Source: JBDRKN01 sp043813955 (GTDB lineage: Bacteria; Patescibacteriota; Patescibacteriia; Patescibacteriales; Patescibacteriaceae). Taken from it: a stretch of 64,000 nt of DNA. Below the pieces are notes generated by a model that did not search any database, was not told the origin of the DNA, and saw only the letters and a list, made by a program, of their open reading frames with translations. Shown in pieces: positions 42,337 through 51,900 of this stretch; position 1 is the first letter of the stretch; each line of letters opens with the position of its first letter. Where the stretch lies: assembly GCA_043813955.1 (NCBI GenBank), contig JBDRKN010000020.1, forward strand, positions 1 to 64,000, written 5' to 3'. The position numbers and the translations under genes are program-made.

Positions 42337-44736
42337 TTATTTCTTATACTCAGCAAATAAATATGCCCAGTATTTGTCAGTATCAAGCTGCTCGCCTGCT
42401 GCTTCTGGATAATGCCATACTGTTTCAAGATCCTGCTGCATATCTAAATTATAGTAAAAATTGGTCTTAAGGGCTCCGGGCTGCTTTTGAACCATCAAAG
42501 TGTAATTATATGTCTGGTCTGGATTAATCATGCTTTTCAGCTTGTCAATAATATTTTCAGGAGCTGGCTGCTTGATTATCTCAAAAGGAAGCTTGTAAGT
42601 TAATTTAATAATAGTAGTATCGCCTGGATCAACCATTGACCAGTTAGCAAAGACAGTTTTGTTGTTCTCATAATATATCTTAGTGCCTGTTGATTCATCA
42701 ATCATTGCCTGCTCTTCTTCATGAAACAAATCAGGATCAGTCTGCCATTCAGGATCTGGCTGTTCAAAGTATTGTCCGCCTGGCTGTCTAAATCCAGACG
42801 CAGAAATTAAATGGCTGCCTGCAGGCACATAAATGCGCATCCAATCAACATTTCTAAATCCTGAGAACTTTTCGCCCCTAATGCTTTTATGCTCGCGCTC
42901 AATAGTCAATTCATTCACAATAGTTCCGTCTAACCTTATAGTGCTGTCTAAATAAATCTTCTGCTCCATGTCGCGATCGCTCTTGGCTCCTGCAATATTT
43001 GTATTAATTACTGACAAATAATCCATATCAGTATTCTTGATTTGTCCTCCCCAGTTTAATTCATTAACCTTGTCTTGCAGCTGCTCATCAGTAAAGTAAA
43101 GCAAAATATGCTTTTCCTGCAAACTGCTGTCAATTACATCAATCAGATTAATTAATTTATCTCTATCCAAATTATGCGATATTTCATCAATAATCCTAGG
43201 CAGCAAGTCACCGATTATCTTTTTGGGCTCAACAGTCTCATCTGGCTTTTGTTCAGCAAATTCCTGGACTGTCATTAAAAAATTATCTGCGCCAATCACA
43301 ACATCATAATCCTCTGTCATATCAATAGGGCCAATCACCTCAAGCAAACGCTCTAGAACTGTCGGAGTCAAGCTAATAACACCGTCTACAGTCGGGCCAT
43401 TGCTCTTTTCATAAAACCACATGATTTTGTTCGCGCTGGTCGGCCAGTCTGGCCACCAGTTGCTGTCCCAAAAATGCCACAAAGGATTAACCAAATGCAA
43501 TGGCTTTGGCGCGGTTACTAATACTCTTAATCCTGCCTCAGTATCATATGTTCCGCCCTTTGGAGTATCTATATTCTTTATCTCGCCTCTGCTAAAATCA
43601 ATAGTTCCAAAGCTTCCCATAAATCCTCCACTAGCCCTCATTTCTGTATTATTTTGAAATATTAATAAATAGCGCTTGTCATAATAATCACCCAAGAATA
43701 TCTGCAGATTATCAGATATGTCCAAAAGTTCTTTTAAGCTGGATTGCAAAAACTCGGCCTGTCCTTTCATGGCAATGAATTCATCATGATATTCTTCTGG
43801 TATTACATTATAGTTAATTTGATTAATTTCTCTGTTCAAAGCTATGGCCTTAATTAAAGCCTGGTGCCCATAGCCGCTAAAATCATCTAATACCTGGACA
43901 AGCTTCTTGCCTTCTGTATTTACAAGAAAGCTGTCAACCGCAGCTGCGACATTAGCTCCGACTTCTGAGGCTAATTGCCCTGCCTTGGTTATATGCTTGC
44001 TGTTCCCGGCAAGCTGTATAGTATGGCTTGGAGCAATTTTAGCTAATACAAATAATGAATCATTAATTACTTCTAATTGATTCTGAGCATTAATGAAATT
44101 AGCGCTGGCTTGGCTAAAACTCTGCCTTGCCTGAATAAAATCGTTCTCTTCAATAGCTGATTTAGCTGAAAAAAGCTCTCCAATAGCTGCCTGTGATATA
44201 TTAATAACCTTGCCTTTTAATTCATTAAGGAATTGGAAGTCGCTATAGAGCTTGATTGGAATAATAAATAATAATATTAAAACAGCAAAGCCAAGCGCTG
44301 GTTTTAGAGAAATTCTTGGATTTAATTTAATGCGCTTAACACTTTGTACTGTCCTTCTGGGCAAAACCCTTGCAGAGCCAATTGATATAGCTGCTAACTT
44401 TCTTGTTTTCTTTATGCCCAAATTAATCTGCTTAAACGGCCAGATTAGCAAGCCATATGTTAATGTCTTGAATATTATTATAAATCCCTTGAACAATAAT
44501 ATAGCTCCTGCGAATATTTTTTTAACTGGCCAGATAAAAATACGGCTCACAGCATAGCCAATGTTGATTAAAATCTTTGCAACAGCAGGCCAGAATATAG
44601 CCTCGCGATGCCTATGCTTGGTTATTTTTTTAAACAGCCTGTATTCAAATTTGCCCAAAGCAATAGCAGACTTAATCAATCCGCTGAATAAGCGGATAAT
44701 TGTTAGCTGGCTTAATGCTTGCTTGTGGCGCTTCAT
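42337..44736 (-). CDS. DUF4012 domain protein
   Basis: DUF4012 proteins are large membrane-anchored extracytoplasmic proteins found in exopolysaccharide loci of Actinobacteria and CPR. The first ~150 residues are cytoplasmic/hydrophobic with a transmembrane helix (ALGFAVLILLFIIPIKLY). The diagnostic segments follow: YLLIFQNNTEMRASGGFMGS, WDSNWWPDWPTSANKIMWFYE, and PTVDGVISLTPTVLERLLEVIGPI. The fold is related to LytR-CpsA-Psr-like proteins in some analyses, but its activity is unknown. A 4-nt overlap couples it to the upstream GT4 gene. Confidence 0.82.
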   Translation of the reverse strand: MKRHKQALSQLTIIRLFSGLIKSAIALGKFEYRLFKKITKHRHREAIFWPAVAKILINIGYAVSRIFIWPVKKIFAGAILLFKGFIIIFKTLTYGLLIWPFKQINLGIKKTRKLAAISIGSARVLPRRTVQSVKRIKLNPRISLKPALGFAVLILLFIIPIKLYSDFQFLNELKGKVINISQAAIGELFSAKSAIEENDFIQARQSFSQASANFINAQNQLEVINDSLFVLAKIAPSHTIQLAGNSKHITKAGQLASEVGANVAAAVDSFLVNTEGKKLVQVLDDFSGYGHQALIKAIALNREINQINYNVIPEEYHDEFIAMKGQAEFLQSSLKELLDISDNLQIFLGDYYDKRYLLIFQNNTEMRASGGFMGSFGTIDFSRGEIKNIDTPKGGTYDTEAGLRVLVTAPKPLHLVNPLWHFWDSNWWPDWPTSANKIMWFYEKSNGPTVDGVISLTPTVLERLLEVIGPIDMTEDYDVVIGADNFLMTVQEFAEQKPDETVEPKKIIGDLLPRIIDEISHNLDRDKLINLIDVIDSSLQEKHILLYFTDEQLQDKVNELNWGGQIKNTDMDYLSVINTNIAGAKSDRDMEQKIYLDSTIRLDGTIVNELTIEREHKSIRGEKFSGFRNVDWMRIYVPAGSHLISASGFRQPGGQYFEQPDPEWQTDPDLFHEEEQAMIDESTGTKIYYENNKTVFANWSMVDPGDTTIIKLTYKLPFEIIKQPAPENIIDKLKSMINPDQTYNYTLMVQKQPGALKTNFYYNLDMQQDLETVWHYPEAAGEQLDTDKYWAYLFAEYKK

Positions 44737-45932
44737 AGGATTTGATTATATATCTCTTTTGTCTGGCGGGCGCATTCCCACCAGTTATATCTCTTAACTC
44801 TTTCCTTGCCCAGCTTAATCAATCGCTGGCGCAATTCCTGATTCTCTATAATCTTTTCCAAAGCCTGCTTTATTTCCTTTTCATTTTCTGGGTCAAAGAA
44901 TAATGCGGCTTTGCCTAAAATCTCTGGCATGCTAGTGCGGTCAGAGCTGACAACAGGACAGCCTTTGGCCATTGCTTCCAATGGAGGCAAACCAAATCCC
45001 TCATACAATGAAGGAAATACATAGGCAATAGCTTTCTGATACATTACTTCTAATTCTTGATCAGGCACATAACCTGGAAAGACTACTGAGCTATGCTCTG
45101 CCTGTCCTTGTATCCACAATCCAAGCTGTCTTGTCTGATCCTTTAACTCGCGATAGAAATGATCTTCTTTTCCAACTAAAACCAACCTTAAATCAGGCCG
45201 TTCTTGGATTAATTGCTTAAACACTTTTACAAGCATAAGCAAATTCTTATGCGGATAAGCATTGCCCACATATATTAAAAACGGCTTATCTATATTATAC
45301 CCTAAAAGCGTTTCCTTGTCATTGAGTTTTGATGAAAACAAGCTATCATGGCCCTTGGCTAAATTAGACACTCCTTCATATGTTACAGCTATGCGATCCT
45401 GCTTTATATGAAAAGTCTTAATTAAATCTTTTTTAGTATATTTTGAAACAGCTATAATCTTCTTAGCCCTCTGGACTGTAATCCAAATATTTATCCTGTA
45501 AGCTAAATTTTTCAGCCAGTACATCCATGGGCTTAAAGTAGTCGCCCTCTTTGTTGGATGCTTGATTAAAATCAAATCATGAATAGTTACTACAAACTTG
45601 ACTGGACAAAATATTGGCACATTAAAATGCGGGAAGTGAATTAAATCCAAATTTTGCTTAAGAATAATTAAGGGCATCTTTATCTGCTCTGCTAAGGTAT
45701 ACCATCTTGTATTGGCTCTGACCTTTTTAATTCTATGCTCCTGACCTTTAGGAATTTTAAATTCATCATAATTATCCTGATTTAAAAAAATAACATATTC
45801 ATTAACTGTATCTATCTTAATAATATTATCAACAATTTCCTGGGTATAGCGACCAAGGCCCTTGCCAACAGGACCATAAAATCGGGCGTCAATGCCAATG
45901 CGCTTAATTGAAGATTTTAATTTGTCTTTCAT
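44733..45932 (-). CDS. GT4 family glycosyltransferase
   Basis: GT-B fold protein of 399 residues. It has GIDARFYGPVGKGLGRYTQEI at the N-terminus, a MIL..DLIHFPHFN acceptor region, FLIYVGNAYPHKNLLMLV, and EGFGLPPLEAMAKGCPVVSSDRTSMPEI, the nucleotide-sugar binding block. It is similar to mannosyltransferases of O-antigen or capsule clusters. It heads the short GT4-DUF4012-DUF11 operon. Confidence 0.9.
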   Translation of the reverse strand: MKDKLKSSIKRIGIDARFYGPVGKGLGRYTQEIVDNIIKIDTVNEYVIFLNQDNYDEFKIPKGQEHRIKKVRANTRWYTLAEQIKMPLIILKQNLDLIHFPHFNVPIFCPVKFVVTIHDLILIKHPTKRATTLSPWMYWLKNLAYRINIWITVQRAKKIIAVSKYTKKDLIKTFHIKQDRIAVTYEGVSNLAKGHDSLFSSKLNDKETLLGYNIDKPFLIYVGNAYPHKNLLMLVKVFKQLIQERPDLRLVLVGKEDHFYRELKDQTRQLGLWIQGQAEHSSVVFPGYVPDQELEVMYQKAIAYVFPSLYEGFGLPPLEAMAKGCPVVSSDRTSMPEILGKAALFFDPENEKEIKQALEKIIENQELRQRLIKLGKERVKRYNWWECARQTKEIYNQIL

Positions 45933-45980
45933 GCAATTATTATATCACAAAACATTGCTGTTTTAAAATATTGAACAAAC

Positions 45981-46005
45981 AAAAAAACGCTTTTAGCGTT
46001 TTTTT
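45981..46005. terminator. Bidirectional-looking terminator between two GT4 genes
   Basis: AAAAAAACGCT, a TTT loop and AGCGTTTTTTT form a 10-11-bp stem. On the minus strand it follows the GT4 gene that ends at 46013 and separates it from the next operon. Confidence 0.8.
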
Positions 46006-46012
46006 AAGATAA

Positions 46013-47224
46013 TTATTGTATAAATTTATAATAAACCCCTAAAATATCCTGTAAATGTCTGGCTGGCTTGAATTTTTGCTCCACAAACTCCCTGGCTTGA
46101 TAACCCATTTTCTTAACTTTTTCAGGATTATTCAATGCCCAATTTATTTTTTCAATCAAATCTTCTGATGAATCATGCTGGAATAATAATCCAGTCTGCT
46201 TGTCTTTAACAACTTCTGGAATGCCTCCAATCTTAGAAGCTATGACTAGCTTGCCTAAAGCAGCTGCCTCTAAATTAACCAAGCCAAAGACCTCATACCA
46301 TTGAGACGGCGCAATGACTGCATAGGATTTTCTAATAATCTCCTTTAATTCATTATTATGCTTAGGGCCCATTATCTCTACCTTGCCTTTTAGATTTAAA
46401 GCGTCAATCTTATTCTGAATAGCTTTATGCTCTGGGCCAGAACCGATTATTTTTAATTTAATGTCCTTGATTTCAGGCATAACCTGAACTAATTTATCAA
46501 CGCCCTTTTCTTTGCTTAGACGTCCGAAGTATACAAAGTAGTCTCCTGGCTCATAATCAGGCTTAAACTCATTAACATCTATATAATGATGTAATATTTT
46601 GATTTTATTCTCATCTACTCCCCATTCAATTAACTTGTTTTTAACAAATTCAGTAGGAGCAATGTATAGATTAATATTTTTATGATAAATATTCCAAACT
46701 TTATGGTGCAAATACATCTCTATGCTAGCTAACAAACTTTTGAACAGCGAATTTTTAAAGCATTTTGTTCTTAAACACTTGTAGTATTTGCCTCCTTTAC
46801 ATTGTTCACATATTTTATCACGCGCAAACATTTTGTAATTTGGACAAACCAGCTTGTAATCATGCACATGCATGACTACTGGAATATTTTTTTTCTTTGC
46901 AACAGGCAGAATTGAAGGAGAAATCTGATGATAAATATTATGAATATGGATAATGTCTGGCTTAAAATCTTCTAATAATCTTTTAAATTTCTTAGCTGCT
47001 TTAAAGTTGTAAATTATCCTGAACAGATATTTAAATCTAAAGCTGTTAAAATCAATTTTAGAAACAAAATAATCTTCAAATTTGCTTAAAAGATTATTTG
47101 AATCGCGCATGCAGAACTTAGCTACTTCTACGCCATGCTTCTCAAGCATCTCTGACAGATCTAAAAAATACTTGTCAGCTCCTCCGCGCAGATAATTAAA
47201 TTTGTTAACTTGCAAAACCTTCAT
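46013..47224 (-). CDS. GT4 family glycosyltransferase
   Basis: It has the typical opening KVLQVNKFNYLRGGADKYFLDLSEML, HIHNIYHQISPSIL, a Cys-rich CEQCKGGKYYKCLRTKC insertion seen in a subset of GT4 enzymes, VYFGRLSKEKGVDKLVQ, and EVFGLVNLEAAALGKLVIASKIGG. The substrate is unknown. Its start overlaps the upstream O-antigen-ligase gene by 20 nt. Confidence 0.9.
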   Translation of the reverse strand: MKVLQVNKFNYLRGGADKYFLDLSEMLEKHGVEVAKFCMRDSNNLLSKFEDYFVSKIDFNSFRFKYLFRIIYNFKAAKKFKRLLEDFKPDIIHIHNIYHQISPSILPVAKKKNIPVVMHVHDYKLVCPNYKMFARDKICEQCKGGKYYKCLRTKCFKNSLFKSLLASIEMYLHHKVWNIYHKNINLYIAPTEFVKNKLIEWGVDENKIKILHHYIDVNEFKPDYEPGDYFVYFGRLSKEKGVDKLVQVMPEIKDIKLKIIGSGPEHKAIQNKIDALNLKGKVEIMGPKHNNELKEIIRKSYAVIAPSQWYEVFGLVNLEAAALGKLVIASKIGGIPEVVKDKQTGLLFQHDSSEDLIEKINWALNNPEKVKKMGYQAREFVEQKFKPARHLQDILGVYYKFIQ

Positions 47225-48641
47225 AAAATCGTCTCATTAAACCAAGATTTATCCAAAATATGATATTAAAAAAATTAGCTTCCAAATATGGCTGGAACAA
47301 AAACGCAATCAAGCAGAAAACTGCAATGCCTAATCCTGCAAGCCTTAAAACAGATAAATTGATATCTTTTGCCTTTTGTTTAAATACATTTTTGATTAAA
47401 TTAAAATAGAAGGAAATAAGGATTATAAAGCCTAAAATGCCTGTCTGCACAAAAACAGCAAGCCAGGAATTATGAATATTGCGCACTTCTACATAATCTC
47501 GATAATACCCCATGTCTATGAAAATCTTCTGGCCAAATCCTAATCCAAGAAAAATATTATCTTTGTATTCTTTCCAAACTCCTTTCCATACTGTGCTGCG
47601 CCATGCAATGCTGGAATCAGACGCGTCAACTACTGAAACAGCTCTGTTGACTAATCTGTCCTGGGTTTCAAGCATGTCCTGGCTAAAAGAAGCAAAAGGG
47701 AAAAGATTAATTAACAAAATGATTACTGACAAAATCATAACAGCAGCAGCTATGTATTTGGCTATTAATTTTCTAAAAATCTCTTTATGCTCTTTGCAAA
47801 TAATAATATACAAAAATATCAAAGCAGCAAACATGGCAATCCATAGATGTCGCATTAAAGAACCTGCAATTCCTATTGCAAAAATTGGAAGCAAAATATA
47901 CCAGAGCTGATTTAATTTTGTCTTTTTAAATAAAATGTAGCTTAATCCTGCTAATGAAATCAAACATAAATAAAAAGCATGGTCAAAGTCTAAAATTCTT
48001 GAACCTTGTGTAGATAAAGGAGTAATATATGTCCACAAACCCTGGCCAACAATAAGTCCATAAATTATGAAAGGAATAATTATAATTGAGCCAAAAATAA
48101 TGAATTTGAAAAATCTCTGCAATTGCTCCTTGCTGTCAATTAAGAATAATGTTGCAAAGTATAGCAAGGGATAAAAAATGTAATTCTTAAACGAGCTAAA
48201 GGCTGTCAGAAAATCTCCGTCTAAATAGAAAATGCTGATTAAAAAATACACGGCAGTTAAAGCCATAAAGCATGCTAACAGCACGTCAGCCAGCTTTAGC
48301 TGCAATTTAATCTTTCTTCCAACCAAGCTAAGCCATATGCTGAACAACATGCCAAGCATAATAATGTCTGCGAGATAAAGCTTGTACTCTACTTCATTAA
48401 TCCAAAAAGACTGCAAAGTAAAAAACTTAGCAAAAATTAATGTAAGCGCTATTAAGGCATATAATCCTCCCCTAGGATAAATGAATGACAATATTAAGCC
48501 AGCTAATGCTATGATAATATAGAAAAAGAGATTAAATCCTAAAGTAAAGTTGATTAATAAAAAGGCAGAAAATAATGCTATTAAGCAAATAGCTGTAATT
48601 GCTTCTTTTTCTAACTTAATTTTAGCTAAAATCTGAATCAT
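47205..48641 (-). CDS. O-antigen ligase / polymerase family membrane protein, second copy
   Basis: About 11-12 hydrophobic segments cover 478 residues. The Wzy_C loop carries SSIAWRSTVWKGVWKEYKDN, FLGLGFGQ and RNIHNSWLAVFVQTGILGF, which place it in the same superfamily as the 27.4-kb gene, although overall similarity appears low. It likely polymerises or ligates a second glycan. Confidence 0.8.
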   Translation of the reverse strand: MIQILAKIKLEKEAITAICLIALFSAFLLINFTLGFNLFFYIIIALAGLILSFIYPRGGLYALIALTLIFAKFFTLQSFWINEVEYKLYLADIIMLGMLFSIWLSLVGRKIKLQLKLADVLLACFMALTAVYFLISIFYLDGDFLTAFSSFKNYIFYPLLYFATLFLIDSKEQLQRFFKFIIFGSIIIIPFIIYGLIVGQGLWTYITPLSTQGSRILDFDHAFYLCLISLAGLSYILFKKTKLNQLWYILLPIFAIGIAGSLMRHLWIAMFAALIFLYIIICKEHKEIFRKLIAKYIAAAVMILSVIILLINLFPFASFSQDMLETQDRLVNRAVSVVDASDSSIAWRSTVWKGVWKEYKDNIFLGLGFGQKIFIDMGYYRDYVEVRNIHNSWLAVFVQTGILGFIILISFYFNLIKNVFKQKAKDINLSVLRLAGLGIAVFCLIAFLFQPYLEANFFNIIFWINLGLMRRFYEGFAS

Positions 48642-48695
48642 AATTTATTATTTAATGACCAACTTTAACATAAAAATTAAAAAAAGTCAAAATAA

Positions 48696-48746
48696 AAAAG
48701 GCAAATCTATTTCAGAATTATTCTGATTAAATTTGCCTTTGCTTTT
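48696..48746 (-). terminator. Terminator after the lipoprotein gene
   Basis: AAAGGCAAAT and ATTTGCCTTT form an outer stem, and TTCAGAA/TTCTGA an inner one. On the minus strand the hairpin follows the lipoprotein stop immediately and ends in T residues. Confidence 0.78.
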
Positions 48747-49833
48747 AAGGATGATATTCAATATAATCCCTAAAAATATCAAAAAGAGCAAAGCTCCTGC
48801 TTTGCAGCCAAGCTGGACTAACAATTACATTTTCCTGCCCTTTTCCAATAGCTCCAATATCTTCTAACTCCTTATATATTTCTGGATGATTACAATGCAG
48901 TTTTTGGCAATTAATTCTGATAAAACCATTATTGTAATTTTTCCAATCAACATAACGGATATCATCTTTAGCAGGATATCCCATTATTGGCTTGATCTGT
49001 TTATGTTTTATGATTTTAGGTTTGGGCTTATCAAGGATTTGAAAAAGAAAATTAGGATCTCCATCTTCTCTTTTACCGTTACGATAGGGGATAATTTTCA
49101 AATTTTCTAGATCAATCACATCTCCTCTCTTGTTGTCCTCTTCCACAACATCAAAATACTTATTATCTCCTTCGTAATTAACTTTTAACTGAAGCCAATC
49201 TCCATGACGCCGATCAATAATAGCATAATCTTTCCCAAGTTCTACTGGAGTAATAAATGGCACATCATTAAAAGGAAATTTAGTTCTCCACTGCCAGATT
49301 TCTACTACTTGATCCCTAAGATCTATCTGCCAGCTTAATTTGCCAATATATGGCAAATTATATTTATTCTTAACATGGCTACTATCTTTTGAAAGATAAA
49401 ACCCAACACTATATCGTACTGGCTTGTAGCCTTCATAAGCAGGCCCTGGAATAGCTCTGCCACTGCGTTCTTCAGCCATGAAAAAATTTTTATCTGACGG
49501 CTTAAAAAACAGTTGTCCTTGAATTTCTACAATATCCACTGACCAGGGAACTTTAATAATATTATCATCATCATCTACCTCAATCTGGCCAATTTGGAAT
49601 AGCGGATCTTGTGAAGTTCTGACATAATCTTCATAAACATCGAGTTCAACAATATCATCGTTAGATTCCTTTGCTGAAAAAATTGGTTTGTCTGACTTAT
49701 ATCCATAAGTTGTTTCCAAATACTCCTTACTGATAATGATATTACCTTCATCATTTTTGGTAAGTATTTCTGTGGTGCCACAGCTTATAGCCAGCATTGG
49801 CATCAACAACAGCAAGAAAAAAAATCTTTTCAT
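48745..49833 (-). CDS. Predicted lipoprotein of unknown function, 362 aa
   Basis: A basic N-terminus, hydrophobic core and lipobox (LLLLMPMLAISC) indicate lipidation at Cys18. The mature protein is polar and beta-rich (YSVGFYLSKDSSHVK, LSWQIDLRDQVVEIWQWRTKFPF, DRRHGDWLQLKVNYEG), with no known domain that I recognise. A strong TAAGGAG ribosome site precedes it. It follows the beta-rich exported protein gene by 42 bp in the same direction, so the two probably form an operon. Confidence 0.7.
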   Translation of the reverse strand: MKRFFFLLLLMPMLAISCGTTEILTKNDEGNIIISKEYLETTYGYKSDKPIFSAKESNDDIVELDVYEDYVRTSQDPLFQIGQIEVDDDDNIIKVPWSVDIVEIQGQLFFKPSDKNFFMAEERSGRAIPGPAYEGYKPVRYSVGFYLSKDSSHVKNKYNLPYIGKLSWQIDLRDQVVEIWQWRTKFPFNDVPFITPVELGKDYAIIDRRHGDWLQLKVNYEGDNKYFDVVEEDNKRGDVIDLENLKIIPYRNGKREDGDPNFLFQILDKPKPKIIKHKQIKPIMGYPAKDDIRYVDWKNYNNGFIRINCQKLHCNHPEIYKELEDIGAIGKGQENVIVSPAWLQSRSFALFDIFRDYIEYHP

Positions 49834-49875
49834 TAGTAAAACTCCTTAATTAATTTAACAATTTTATTATTTTCG

Positions 49876-50784
49876 TTAATTAACAATATCAATAAAAAAG
49901 TAAGCATTTATCTCTGCTCCAAAGACAACCCGTCGGCTCCAAATATTATAGCTTCCCTCTTGCAATTTAACATACACCTTTCCTAATTTACCCTGTTTAA
50001 AAAACGGAGTAATTTGAATTCCAAACTCTGTTAAAGTTTTAAAATTATCAAAATCATACATGATAATTCCAGTTCCAATGCCAAGCGACGCTAAAAAATT
50101 CTTCCCAATTTTCAAGTCCCATACAGCTATTTCGCTGCCTATTTTAAGATAATGTTCATAAAGCTCTGGGTTAATACTCGCCCATTTAGAGTCATTTTTT
50201 ACTTCCAATGGAAAAACATAATTAACATAAATCCAAGTGTCATTAAACCAATTATCCTCGAATTGCCTGCCATGAGTACGATAACCTAATCTAATAATAC
50301 CGGTTATAAAGTCAGAGCGATCTGAAAGTCCAGAAGCTACAGTTGCTGTGCGCTGCACATGGCCTGCGCCGAAGACAAGGCAAATATTATAAGATTCCCC
50401 TTTAAGTATAATGTTAGGGCCAATCTGCCAACCAAACCCAGTTTCACTAAAAGTCATGTCATTATACCCTGAATTGCTAACAGAATTCGCATGAACATGA
50501 ATTCCTAAACCAACGTTTCCAAAAAAATGAACATAATATCCATTAAGATACTGGCCGATTCCGCTGATTTTATCACTATTAAATAAGCTTCCGCCAACTG
50601 TAAAATTACAGTTTTCTGAATAAAAAGCTTTATTAGAACCACCTGAAACATTTGTTGATGTCCCATCCTTAATCCTTTGGATTTTCTTTTTAGGATTAGC
50701 TATAGTTGCCTGCGGCAACTGCAAACTGGCCAAACAGAATATGGCCGCCATAATCAATAACCGAGAAAACATTATTTTTCTCAT
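49876..50784 (-). CDS. Exported beta-rich protein resembling an outer-membrane barrel
   Basis: The signal peptide (LLIMAAIFCLASLQLPQATIA) is followed by ~270 residues dominated by alternating polar/hydrophobic strands with many Gly and aromatic residues: GQYLNGYYVHFFGNVGLGIHV, FGWQIGPNIILKG, YNICLVFGAGHVQ, LASLGIGTGIIMYDF. It ends AYFFIDIVN. The pattern resembles an OmpA/OmpW-like barrel, but the terminal residue is Asn rather than Phe/Trp and CPR cells are thought to lack an outer membrane. A soluble beta-sandwich is the alternative. Confidence 0.55.
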   Translation of the reverse strand: MRKIMFSRLLIMAAIFCLASLQLPQATIANPKKKIQRIKDGTSTNVSGGSNKAFYSENCNFTVGGSLFNSDKISGIGQYLNGYYVHFFGNVGLGIHVHANSVSNSGYNDMTFSETGFGWQIGPNIILKGESYNICLVFGAGHVQRTATVASGLSDRSDFITGIIRLGYRTHGRQFEDNWFNDTWIYVNYVFPLEVKNDSKWASINPELYEHYLKIGSEIAVWDLKIGKNFLASLGIGTGIIMYDFDNFKTLTEFGIQITPFFKQGKLGKVYVKLQEGSYNIWSRRVVFGAEINAYFFIDIVN

Positions 50785-50888
50785 GATAAACCTCTGAATT
50801 GTTAATAAAGTTTATTTATATTCAATTGTAATGTACAAAATTATTAATTTAATTTTGCAGCCACTAAGCTGCAAATTCAAATAAACAA

Positions 50889-51785
50889 TTATCTAAATAA
50901 CTGATCTTCAGAAGGCCTTTCTTCTGGCCTGCCAAATAAATCGTCAACTATGTCAGTCTGCTCTGGCTCTTCCATAGGGCTATCCAAATTCAAGGGCCCT
51001 ATCTCTGGTTCAGGATAATCAAAGCAAGTCTTTTCTGGCTCTTGCTCTGCAACAAGCCAGTCAGGAGCTATTGGCTCTTCAGCAGGCATAGCTTGTTCAA
51101 TCGTATCATCAACAGGATCAGGAATCCAGTCATAAATCATTCTTTCCTTTTTTCTGCTGAAAAATCTAATATCTTTTCTGTCAGGAAACAAATAAATGTA
51201 TGACAAGCTGAATATAAATCCAAGGAAAAGTCCTAAAATTAGATTAAGAGCAACATTTGGCTTAACAGGATAATTAGAAGTAATTGGCTCGTCTAGCAGC
51301 TTAATCTTAACATTATTCATTCCATGGTAGTTAATATGCTGCGTCATTAAAACATGCCCGACAGCCCTGGCAATCTGTTCTGCCTGCTGTCTGTCCTTAT
51401 GATAGGCGGCAAGAGAAATGATTCCTGTGTCGCTAATAGCTTTAGCGCTAATAGTTTTATTCCATTTCTTGCTCTGTTTCTTAGCAGTCTGTCCAAAATA
51501 ATCCTTGTCAATATTAAAACTGGCATTTATTACACGGTTGTAAAAAGAGCCAGAATAAGTAATCTTGGCCAGTATTCCGCTCAAATATTCGTTAGAACGG
51601 GCTGCTGCATACGGATCAGGGCTTGTTTGGCTAGAACCCTGAACTACAAGAAGCCTAAGCTCAGAACTGTACTTAAAAGGCTGCACAGCAGTGAGCACAA
51701 GGGCTATGACTAAAAAAGCAATAACTAAACTAATAATAGTTTGCTTTTTTCTTTTAATCAAGCTAAAAAAATCATTTAATTCCAT
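50889..51785 (-). CDS. Wzz/chain-length-determinant-like protein
   Basis: Two transmembrane helices (TIISLVIAFLVIALVLTAV near residue 15 and VALNLILGLFLGFIFSLSYIY near 180) flank an extracytoplasmic Wzz-type domain (YSSELRLLVVQGSS). A Pro-rich segment (SNYPVKPNVA) precedes TM2, as is typical. The ~100-residue acidic Pro/Glu-rich cytoplasmic tail is unusual and has no kinase motif. It probably controls polymer length with the Wzy-like proteins. Confidence 0.85.
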   Translation of the reverse strand: MELNDFFSLIKRKKQTIISLVIAFLVIALVLTAVQPFKYSSELRLLVVQGSSQTSPDPYAAARSNEYLSGILAKITYSGSFYNRVINASFNIDKDYFGQTAKKQSKKWNKTISAKAISDTGIISLAAYHKDRQQAEQIARAVGHVLMTQHINYHGMNNVKIKLLDEPITSNYPVKPNVALNLILGLFLGFIFSLSYIYLFPDRKDIRFFSRKKERMIYDWIPDPVDDTIEQAMPAEEPIAPDWLVAEQEPEKTCFDYPEPEIGPLNLDSPMEEPEQTDIVDDLFGRPEERPSEDQLFR

Positions 51786-51900
51786 AGGATTTATTTAATA
51801 TTTTTTTCTTTATTTTAATACAAAATCCTATCATTTTTTAATAAAAAAGTCAATCTTAAAAACAAAATTGACAAAATTACAATATTGCTTAATTATTATG

